Below the pieces are notes generated by a model. It ran no database searches and was not told the origin of the DNA. It saw only the letters and a program-made list of their open reading frames with translations. A stretch of 64,000 nt of DNA from NCBI GenBank assembly GCA_018262985.1, contig JADFDI010000002.1, positions 62,001-126,000 on the forward strand. The letters run 5' to 3'. Both the position numbers and the translations under genes were made by a program. The first letter of the stretch is position 1. Each line of letters starts with the position of its first letter. The DNA comes from Spirochaetota bacterium. GTDB lineage: Bacteria > Spirochaetota > Spirochaetia > Treponematales > UBA12059. Shown piece by piece: positions 58,104-64,000 of the stretch.

Positions 58104-59360
58104 ATGGGTGAATGGCTGGAGCGCCCCGAGGGACGCGCGGCCCGCTTGCGGGAACTCGCGGAGGCGGTACGTACGGGCGGGGCGGACCGCGCCTTGGTCG
58201 ACTCGTTCCGCGCCGACATCGACGCGGCGGAGCCCGGGGAGGTCGCCGCCCTCGTGGACGCGCTCGCGGCGGAGGGGCTCCCCATGGCGGCGCTCAAGAG
58301 CCTCGTCGCGAAGCTCATGAACCTCTTCCACGACTCCCTCGAAGCGGGAGCAGCCGGGCGGGCCGCGACGACGGCCTTCGTCCGCCTCCTCGACGCCGAG
58401 AACGGGGCGATCCTCGCCGTCCTCGAAACGGGCAAGGTCCACGCGCTCGCCCTCAAGGACTCAGGCGGCCCGGAGGCCAGGGAGTCGGCGCTCGCGGGGC
58501 TCTCGCGGCTCGTCGACGGGCTCGCCGGGCTCGAGGCCCATTACCTCCGCAAGGAGAACGTGGTCTTCCCCCTCTTCGAGCGGCTCTTCCCGCACTGGCG
58601 CTGCGTGCAGGTCATGTGGAGCGTCCACGACGACGCGCGGCGGGAGCTGGCCGCGCTCGCGAACCTGCTCGCTTCCGGGAAGGCAGACGACCGCGAGCTG
58701 CACGCATCCCTCGGCCGGCTCTACTTCGCGGTCAATGCGAACGCCTTCCGCGAGCGCTGCGTGCTCCACCCCGTGCTCGAGCGCGCCGCACCGCCCGGCC
58801 TCCTCGACGGCAAGCTCGGGGAGCTCACGGGCTTCGGCCGCGGCCTCGTGCCCGAGGAGGTCTGGGAGGCGAGCCTCGAGCGCGCGCGGACCGGCGCGGG
58901 AACCGCCGCGGAGACCGCCGGCGCCGCTTCCCCCGGTCACGTGCCGGTCACCGCCGCCGGCCTCATCCCCCTCGACTCGGGCTCCCTGCCCGCCGCGACC
59001 CTGGACCTGATACTCAAGGCGCTTCCCCTCGACTGCACCTTCGTCGACGCGGACGATCGGGTCCGCTGGTTCTCCAACGGAACGCACCGGATTTTCCCGC
59101 GGAGCCCCGCCATCATCGGCCGGGCGGTCCGGAACTGCCATCCCGCGGAGAGCGTCGACCGCGTGCTCGCCATCCTCGAGTCGTTCCGCTCGGGCCGCAA
59201 GGATAGTGAGGATTTCTGGATACGCGTGAAGGGCCGCTTCGTCATGATCCGCTATATCGCCATCCGCGGCCCCTCCGGCGATTACCTCGGCTGCCTCGAG
59301 GCGAGCCAGGACCTCACCGAATCTCGCGCGCTCGAGGGGGAAAAGCGGCTCGCGGAGTAG
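58104..59360 (+). CDS. DUF438-hemerythrin-PAS sensor protein
   Basis: A 418-residue soluble protein with three domains. DUF438 is at about 1-80 (FRADIDAAEPGEVAALVDALAAEG). A hemerythrin-like four-helix domain follows at about 85-235 (LAGLEAHYLRKENVVFPLFERLFPHW, MWSVHDDARREL) with His/Glu ligands for a di-iron centre. Last is a PAS domain of the type found in DUF438 proteins (about 300-405: CTFVDADDRVRWFSN, GRAVRNCHPAESVDRVLAIL, FWIRVKGRFVMIRYIAIRG, LGCLEASQDLT). Such proteins probably sense oxygen, NO or redox in anaerobes; the output is unknown. ATG 58104 has GGAGG about 8 bases upstream. Divergent from the ABC-F gene. Confidence 0.88.
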   Translation: MGEWLERPEGRAARLRELAEAVRTGGADRALVDSFRADIDAAEPGEVAALVDALAAEGLPMAALKSLVAKLMNLFHDSLEAGAAGRAATTAFVRLLDAENGAILAVLETGKVHALALKDSGGPEARESALAGLSRLVDGLAGLEAHYLRKENVVFPLFERLFPHWRCVQVMWSVHDDARRELAALANLLASGKADDRELHASLGRLYFAVNANAFRERCVLHPVLERAAPPGLLDGKLGELTGFGRGLVPEEVWEASLERARTGAGTAAETAGAASPGHVPVTAAGLIPLDSGSLPAATLDLILKALPLDCTFVDADDRVRWFSNGTHRIFPRSPAIIGRAVRNCHPAESVDRVLAILESFRSGRKDSEDFWIRVKGRFVMIRYIAIRGPSGDYLGCLEASQDLTESRALEGEKRLAE

Positions 59361-59396
59361 GCGCCGCCCGGAAAGCCGGGACGGCGAAGCGAGCCG

Positions 59397-60467
59397 TCAG
59401 GGCGCGGCCGCGGCGAGCCGTTCGCGCAGGATGGCTTCCGGGTCGCGCTTCGCGCGTCTGGCCTCCGCCGCCGCCTCGCGCGCGTCCTCCACGAGTCGCC
59501 TGAGCGAGCCGCCCGCGACGCGCTCGAGGTAGCCGGACCAGAAGCCCGAGTCGGGTTCGTAGAGGCGGTAGAGGTCGAGGAGGGCGTTGTCGACCGTGTC
59601 CATCGGGTAGCTCCGGTAGGCTTCGAGCGAATAGCCTTCCGCGCCGGCGCGGAACTCGGCCGCGCGTTCCGCGATCACGCGGGCCTTGCCTGCGCGCTTT
59701 TCGTCGTCTGATGCCCCGGACGCGTACACGGTCTCGAGCCGCCGCGCCGTCTCCGCGAGGAAGGCCGCGAAGCGCCGGCCGTCGGCCTTGGCCGCGAGGT
59801 ACGCCGCGAGCTCGGGCGAGTCCTTACCGTAGCGCGCTGCGAGCCAGGCTTTGGCCCCTTCGGCGCCGACGAAGGTGGCGAGCGCCTCGTTGAAGCCCTC
59901 GCTTCCCTTGACGAAGACGCTCGCGTGGGCGAGCTCGTGCACGAGTATCTCGGCGAGCGAGCCGGGGCCGTACGAGGCCATGAAGGACCAGAGCGGGTCC
60001 TTGAACCAGCCGAGCGTGCTGAAGGCGTCCACCTCGCGCACGAGGACGTCCCAACCCTTGGCGCGGAGCTTCGCGGCCTCGGCCTCCGCCTCCGCGCGCT
60101 TGAAGAAGCCTTTGTAGGGAAGCGCGCCGACCACCGGGTACTTCCAGAGCTTCCTCTCGAAGGAAAGCGGCGCGCAGGCCGACACGACGTCCGCCAGGTA
60201 GTCGCGTTCGAGGCGCACCACGGTGGTGAAGTTGCGGGAATCCGCGAGGCCGATCGCGTCGCGGGCGAAGGCGCGGACTTCGGCAGCCCGGAGGAGCATG
60301 TCGCGGATGGCGGGTTCGGTGGCCGGATCCGCGAGCAGGCGCGCGGCGGGCACGGCCTTCGCCTGCAGGCCGAGGTAGCGCGCCCCCTGGCTCGTGACGT
60401 AGCAGGACGAGAGCAGCGCGAGCGCGAGCGGGGCGAAAAAGGCGAGCGCGAGGCGGGAGGAGCTCAT
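59397..60467 (-). CDS. Putative aminopeptidase lipoprotein (PF10023-type, HExxH)
   Basis: A 356-residue exported protein with lipobox ALLSSC (Cys near 22). It matches the predicted-aminopeptidase family by GARYLGLQAKAVP at the mature N-terminus, PYKGFFKRAEAEAEAAKLRAKGWDVLVREVDAFSTLGWFKDP, and the zinc motif LVHELAHASVFVKG (HExxH, about 178-182) with FNEALATFVGAEGA downstream as the third ligand region. It is probably a periplasmic-facing metallopeptidase; activity in this family is predicted rather than shown. ATG 60467 is chosen over the far-upstream track start because it yields the lipoprotein signal. Confidence 0.82.
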   Translation of the reverse strand: MSSSRLALAFFAPLALALLSSCYVTSQGARYLGLQAKAVPAARLLADPATEPAIRDMLLRAAEVRAFARDAIGLADSRNFTTVVRLERDYLADVVSACAPLSFERKLWKYPVVGALPYKGFFKRAEAEAEAAKLRAKGWDVLVREVDAFSTLGWFKDPLWSFMASYGPGSLAEILVHELAHASVFVKGSEGFNEALATFVGAEGAKAWLAARYGKDSPELAAYLAAKADGRRFAAFLAETARRLETVYASGASDDEKRAGKARVIAERAAEFRAGAEGYSLEAYRSYPMDTVDNALLDLYRLYEPDSGFWSGYLERVAGGSLRRLVEDAREAAAEARRAKRDPEAILRERLAAAAP

Positions 60468-60495
60468 GCGGCGAGGGTAGCACGCGCGCGGCTTC

Positions 60496-60564
60496 GGGGA
60501 CAGAGCATGATGGCGCCCAGGGGACGGAGCCGGTTTGGCGACAGAGCCTGTCAGGGGACGGAGC
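60496..60564. repeat. Four short direct repeats (11-mer iterons)
   Basis: The intergenic space between the divergent aminopeptidase and EamA genes holds four copies of GGSGACRGAGC: 60496-60506 GGGGACAGAGC, 60520-60530 GGGGACGGAGC, 60537-60547 GGCGACAGAGC and 60554-60564 GGGGACGGAGC. Start-to-start distances are 24, 17 and 17. The A/G difference alternates between copies. They may be regulator sites or remnants of the GGGGAC-type REP elements seen in many genomes. Confidence 0.65.
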
Positions 60565-60642
60565 TCGGGCCCGACGCCGCCACTTGCGCCGGAACCGCCC
60601 TTCGGGCCACGATGCCCGCGACGCACAAGGAGCCACCTTTCC

Positions 60643-61578
60643 ATGGAAGAACGACGCCATCTCGCCTCCGAACTCGCGCTGGTCCTGGTCGCCGCGGTCT
60701 GGGGCATCGCTTTCGTGGCCCAACGCGCGGGCATGGACCATGTCGGGCCGTTCACCTTCAACGGCGTGCGCTTCCTGCTCGGCTTCGCCGCCCTCCTGCC
60801 GCTCATCGGCGCTCGGCGCGCCGCCGCCCGCCGCGAAGCCCGGGCCGCGGGAACGCCAACGCCGCCTGCCTTCGACCGCAGCCTCCTCGTCGCCGTCCCG
60901 GCGGCCGCCCTTGCCCTCTTCTCGGGCGCCACGCTCCAGCAGGTCGGCATGCAATGGACGAGCGCCGGCAAGGCGGGCTTCATCACGGGGCTCTACGTCG
61001 TCTTCGTGCCGATCGCCGCCTTCCTCGGAGGCAGGCGCACCGGCGCGAGGATCTGGATCGGCGCGGCCCTGGCCATCCCCGGCCTCTGGCTCCTCTCCGC
61101 CGGCGCCGATTTCTCCATGGGGAAGGGCGACCTGATCGTCCTCGCTGGCGCCTTCTTCTGGACCGCCCACATCCTCGTGGTGGACCGCTGGGCTTCGCGG
61201 GTCGACCCCATCGAGCTCGCGGCCGGCCAGTTCCTGCTGGTCGGCCTCGCGACCTTGGCGCTCGCCTTCCTCTTCGAGCGCCCGAGCCTCGCGGCGATAC
61301 GCTCCGCGGCCATCCCCATCCTCTACGGCGGGCTCGGCTCGATCGGCGTCGGCTACACGCTCCAGATGGTCGCCCAGAAGCGCGCGCACCCGGCGAGGGC
61401 TTCCCTCATCATGAGCCTCGAGGCGCCCTTCGCCGCGCTCGGCGGCGGCCTCATCCTCGGCGAGCGGCTCGCGGGCCGCGCGCTCGCGGGCGCCGCCCTC
61501 ATGCTCGCCGGCATGGTCCTGGCCCAGCTGCCCGCTCGCAGGCGCCCCGCGGGCGGCCTCGATGGGGCGCCGGTATGA
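60643..61578 (+). CDS. EamA/DMT-family transporter
   Basis: A 311-residue inner-membrane protein with about ten hydrophobic helices in two EamA repeats. The first repeat starts ELALVLVAAVWGIAFVAQRAGMDHVGPFTFNGVRFLLGF, and the conserved end-of-repeat phrase TSAGKAGFITGLYVVFVPI is clear; the second ends MSLEAPFAALGGGLILGERLAGRALAGAALMLAGMVLA. DMT proteins export or import amino acids and other small metabolites; substrate unknown. The track ORF is trimmed to ATG 60643, with AAGGAG about 11 bases upstream. Its stop overlaps the amidohydrolase start (ATGA), so the two are coupled. Confidence 0.88.
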   Translation: MEERRHLASELALVLVAAVWGIAFVAQRAGMDHVGPFTFNGVRFLLGFAALLPLIGARRAAARREARAAGTPTPPAFDRSLLVAVPAAALALFSGATLQQVGMQWTSAGKAGFITGLYVVFVPIAAFLGGRRTGARIWIGAALAIPGLWLLSAGADFSMGKGDLIVLAGAFFWTAHILVVDRWASRVDPIELAAGQFLLVGLATLALAFLFERPSLAAIRSAAIPILYGGLGSIGVGYTLQMVAQKRAHPARASLIMSLEAPFAALGGGLILGERLAGRALAGAALMLAGMVLAQLPARRRPAGGLDGAPV

Positions 61579-62786
61579 GCGCCGTCCGCCGGGTGGAGAT
61601 CCCGCTCCTCCACGACAACCACACGCACACGAGCCTATACTCGGCCTTCGGGTCCTGCCCCGACCTGGCCGGCCTCGACGCGCTCGGAGCCCTGGCCTTC
61701 CTGCGCTCGCTTCCGGACGACAGGCTCTCCGTGGTCCGCGGCTGGAAGTCGAACGAGCTCGCGCTCGATTCGGCGACGCTCGCGGAGCTGCCGCCCGCGC
61801 TCCTCATCAACCGGAGCCTCCACGGCTTCCTGGTCACCGACGCCGGGTTGCCCTTCGTCGAAGCCGCGGTTCCCGACCTTGCTGAGCACAGAGGCGACGC
61901 GGCCTGGCGCGAGGCCAACGTGCCGCGCCTCTTCGAAGCCTACTGCGGCCTCGCGGGAATCGACGACGCGAAGCTCGCCGCCTTCCTCGAATCGCTCGTC
62001 CCCCAGGGCATCGGTTCGGCCGAGGACCTCGCGGTGGCCAGCGCGCCCGCTTTCCGCGTCCTGAAGGCGAACCCCCGCGCCGCCGCCGCCTTCGCGGGCT
62101 TGAAGCTTTTCGCGTCGATGCCGCCAGAGGATCGCGCCGCCTGCTCTGGGGTCAAGCTCTTCCTCGACGGGGCCATCGGCGCGCGCACAGCGGCCATCGA
62201 ATCGGGCTGGATCGGCGAAGGCGCGCCCCTCATGACCTACGACGACGCGGCCCTGCTCGGCGAACTCGCCGCCGCCGCCTCCTACGGCGCGGGCCTCGCC
62301 GTCCACGCCATCGGCCCACTCGCCATCGAGCAGGCACTCCGCTGCCTCGAGGCCGCGCGGAGGGAAGGGCTTTCCTTCCCCCTCGTCCGGCTCGAGCACG
62401 TCCAGTTCATCTCGAGGGACCAGGCCTTCCGGGCCCGCACCCTCGGAATCGTCCTCTCGATACAGCCCAATTTCACGAGCGACACGGTGGACTACCTCGA
62501 CCGCCTCGACGCGGCTACGCTCGAGCGCAACAACCCCTTCCGCATGCTGATCGACGAGGCGGGCTTCGTGCCCGGAAAGGACCTGCTCTTCGGATCGGAC
62601 GGGATGCCGCACGGCATCGCCCATCCCGCCGCTTGCTCCCTTTTCCCGCCGGTTCCGGGACAGCGGCTTTCGCTCGAAGAGCTCGTCGCTGGCTACGGTC
62701 CGGCGCGCGGCATCGAAGGGACGGTCACGCTCGAAATCGACGAGGCGCGTCGCGAAGTCCGGGTCGCCGGGACGCGCCTCGGGTAG
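61575..62786 (+). CDS. Amidohydrolase, YtcJ-like
   Basis: A 403-residue metal-dependent hydrolase of the amidohydrolase superfamily. It begins with LLHDNHTHTS (metal HxH), and has GVKLFLDGAIGARTAA, LAVHAIGPLAIEQALRCLE (metal His), RLEHVQF (metal His), IQPNFTSD and FGSDGMPHG (catalytic Asp), the order seen in the YtcJ/amidohydrolase_3 family. It lacks the N-terminal beta-sandwich of typical 530-residue YtcJ proteins, which suggests a shorter subfamily. Start ATG 61575 overlaps the transporter stop; the 953-codon track ORF is an antisense artefact upstream of this point. A pairing of transporter and hydrolase suggests uptake and breakdown of the same amide-type compound (inference). Confidence 0.78.
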   Translation: MSAVRRVEIPLLHDNHTHTSLYSAFGSCPDLAGLDALGALAFLRSLPDDRLSVVRGWKSNELALDSATLAELPPALLINRSLHGFLVTDAGLPFVEAAVPDLAEHRGDAAWREANVPRLFEAYCGLAGIDDAKLAAFLESLVPQGIGSAEDLAVASAPAFRVLKANPRAAAAFAGLKLFASMPPEDRAACSGVKLFLDGAIGARTAAIESGWIGEGAPLMTYDDAALLGELAAAASYGAGLAVHAIGPLAIEQALRCLEAARREGLSFPLVRLEHVQFISRDQAFRARTLGIVLSIQPNFTSDTVDYLDRLDAATLERNNPFRMLIDEAGFVPGKDLLFGSDGMPHGIAHPAACSLFPPVPGQRLSLEELVAGYGPARGIEGTVTLEIDEARREVRVAGTRLG

Positions 62787-62814
62787 GCTCCCGCCGCCCT
62801 CTGGCGCGTAAGGC

Positions 62815-62848
62815 CAAAAAAACGGGCCGCCCGTCGTGGGCGGCCCGT
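62815..62848 (-). terminator. Intrinsic terminator of the oadA-like gene
   Basis: An 11-bp perfect stem (ACGGGCCGCCC 62822-62832 with 62838-62848), a 5-base loop and, on the minus strand, a following run of seven T. It lies 25 bases after the oadA-like stop; the stem also faces the convergent amidohydrolase gene. Confidence 0.85.
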
Positions 62849-62873
62849 GCATTCCGGGATGCGCGAAGGCGGC

Positions 62874-64000
62874 TCAGGCTTCGATCGCGGCCTGCAGTTC
62901 CTCTTCCCAGAATTTCGGCGGGAAGCGGCGGCCTTCGTCCGGATCGGGCTCGGGCGGCAGGGCCGCGAGCTTCGCCTTCCATTCCTTCTCGCGCTCGGCG
63001 CGCAGGAACTTGTCGGCCACGCTCGGGAAAAGCTCGAGCAGGAGTTCTTCCTTCGCGTCGAGGGCCAGGCGGACCCCGCCGAACTCCGGGATCTCCGGAT
63101 TGGGCTGGACCTTGTACTTCGAGGTGTCGTAGGGCGTCTCCTCGCGCACGCCCGCGATCTTCTCCCGGAAGGCCGGCTCGATCGGCCACGGCGTGCGCCC
63201 GTAGGAGCCCTTCACGAGCTCGATGAAGTTCTTCGAGACGTTGGTGTACCAGGGCTTCCCCTGGGTCTTGTCGATGACGCAGTTGACGGCCTGGACGCCC
63301 ACGATCTGGCTGGTCGGCGTGACGAGCGGCGGGACGCCCGCGTCGAGCCGCACGAGGGGCACCGAGCGGAGCACTTCCTCCATGTGCTGCTCGAGCTTCG
63401 CCTCCTTGAGCTGCGCCAGCATGTTGGTGTACATGCCGCCAGGGATCTGCGCGCGCTTCACGATGGCATCGGGTTCGGGGTAGTTGAACCACTTCTCGAT
63501 GTCCTGGCAGACGCCGAGCACGGCCTCGATCTTCCCGGCCTTCGCCGCGGCTACCGCGTCTTCGACGAGACCCTCGAGGGAAGCCGGAACGACGCCGGAG
63601 GCGATGTCGAAGACCGGCGGAAGGCGCTTCATCTGGTCGAATTTGTCGAGTTCGGCGCGAATCGAGCGTAGCTCGGCGTCGAGCGCCGAGACGGCTTCGA
63701 GGTCGACGCCCGTCTCGAGTCCGAGGCGGGCGGCGAAGAGCTGGACTATCTCGAAGGCCGGGGCCGCGGGGCCGCCCGAGAAGCCGAGCACCACCGAATC
63801 CACGATGTCGACGCCCGAGGCCATGGCCATGAGGACGCTGGCCACACCGAAGCCCGGCGTGCAATGGGTGTGGAAGTCGAGGGGGAGGGGTACCGCGTCC
63901 TTGATGGCCTTGACGAGGTCCGCCGCCGCTGCCGGCTCCACGAGGCCCGCCATGTCCTTGATGGAGATCATGTCGGCGCCGCGTCGCGCGAGCTCCTTCG
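62874..64000 (-). CDS. oadA: Oxaloacetate decarboxylase alpha / pyruvate carboxylase B-type carboxyltransferase (3' part)
   Basis: About 375 C-terminal residues are inside the window; the N-terminus lies beyond 64000. The TIM-barrel carboxyltransferase region has MISIKDMAGLVEPAAA (metal/catalytic Lys and Asp area), LDFHTHCTPGFGVASVL (metal HTH) and VVLGFSGGPAAPA; the post-barrel PYC_OADA region includes IPGGMYTNMLAQL, VRLDAGVPPLVTPTSQIVGVQAVN and the funnel segment KNFIELVKGSYGRTPWPI. No biotin MKM motif occurs, so the biotin carrier must be a separate subunit, as in multi-subunit transcarboxylases or the sodium pump OadABG/methylmalonyl-CoA type. HTHCTPGFGVASVL differs from the usual HTHATTG(M)A, so the exact substrate is open. 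Confidence 0.88.
   Translation of the reverse strand, partial: KELARRGADMISIKDMAGLVEPAAAADLVKAIKDAVPLPLDFHTHCTPGFGVASVLMAMASGVDIVDSVVLGFSGGPAAPAFEIVQLFAARLGLETGVDLEAVSALDAELRSIRAELDKFDQMKRLPPVFDIASGVVPASLEGLVEDAVAAAKAGKIEAVLGVCQDIEKWFNYPEPDAIVKRAQIPGGMYTNMLAQLKEAKLEQHMEEVLRSVPLVRLDAGVPPLVTPTSQIVGVQAVNCVIDKTQGKPWYTNVSKNFIELVKGSYGRTPWPIEPAFREKIAGVREETPYDTSKYKVQPNPEIPEFGGVRLALDAKEELLLELFPSVADKFLRAEREKEWKAKLAALPPEPDPDEGRRFPPKFWEEELQAAIEA

Noticed and set aside
56326-58320. 664-codon plus-strand ORF opposite the ABC-F gene
   Set aside because: Val/Glu/Leu-biased antisense translation with no recognisable domain; the ABC-F frame is certain.
59925-61574. Upstream part of the 953-codon ORF ending at 62786
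   Set aside because: It runs antisense to the aminopeptidase gene and out of frame through the EamA gene; only the part from ATG 61575 is coding.

Overview
This is a high-GC (about two thirds G+C by eye) bacterial chromosome window from a diderm with many lipoproteins. I infer a spirochaete, probably a free-living or host-associated anaerobe related to Treponema/Spirochaeta. The grounds are a tandem pair of MptE/Maf-type DUF115 proteins behind a long acidic protein with a YGVWVK motif, a 7TMR-DISM receptor fused to a chemotaxis signalling domain, an enlarged GAPDH in a gap-pgk-tpiA-secG run, and many lipobox proteins of unknown function. No phage, IS transposase, CRISPR array, tRNA or rRNA was seen; the region reads as core chromosome. 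The assignment rests on gene content only.

Layout. 1-2551: end of an ABC permease, then an Rrf2 regulator-NifS-NifU iron-sulfur operon with a clear promoter and palindromic operator. 2582-5750: 7TM chemoreceptor and a minimal MutY-like glycosylase. 5816-8455 (minus): asnS-dacF. 8701-11941: TM2 protein, YdbC/PC4, Nudix, SH3 lipoprotein and DUF445, several translationally coupled. 11975-17422 (minus): outer-membrane-like protein and lipoprotein pair, then a RarA fusion and folC. 17488-18835: two poorly characterised divergent genes. 18853-25423 (minus): acidic protein, a gene apparently frameshifted at an A10 run, and two DUF115 proteins. 25565-29175: FtsB-like protein, small ParB-like protein, PBP1A. 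29176-29497: a 322-base highly structured intergenic region. 29498-33258: gap, pgk, tpiA, secG. 33334-38099: DnaJ-like protein, PpiC/SurA-like chaperone, nusB, TPR lipoprotein, map. 38227-46496: HtrA, a phosphoribosyltransferase and three uncharacterised secreted proteins. 46563-51399: glgC facing mrfA-mrfB. 51455-51571: a fold-back repeat. 51603-55141 (minus): Gfo/Idh/MocA oxidoreductase, CoA-disulfide-reductase-like protein, rhodanese. 55213-57942 (minus): lipoprotein hydrolase and ABC-F ATPase. 58104-59360: DUF438-hemerythrin-PAS sensor. 59397-62786: aminopeptidase-like lipoprotein, short iterons, EamA transporter, amidohydrolase. 62874-64000 (minus): 3' part of an oxaloacetate decarboxylase alpha / pyruvate carboxylase B type gene.

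How the genes fit together. Central metabolism (gap, pgk, tpiA, glgC, oadA-like), envelope building (PBP1A, DacF, FtsB-like, HtrA, PpiC, SecG), translation and RNA functions (asnS, nusB, map, ABC-F), DNA maintenance (MutY-like, RarA fusion, MrfAB, Nudix) and Fe-S/sulfur handling (Rrf2-NifS-NifU, CoADR plus rhodanese) are all represented.

Most worth following up: the A10 frameshift in the DUF115 operon; the structured minus-strand RNA candidate and the palindrome on the gap promoter; the RarA C-terminal fusion; the cluster-less MutY-like enzyme; the fold-back repeat and the 11-mer iterons; and the secreted three-gene module. No feature here proves a wholly new system.
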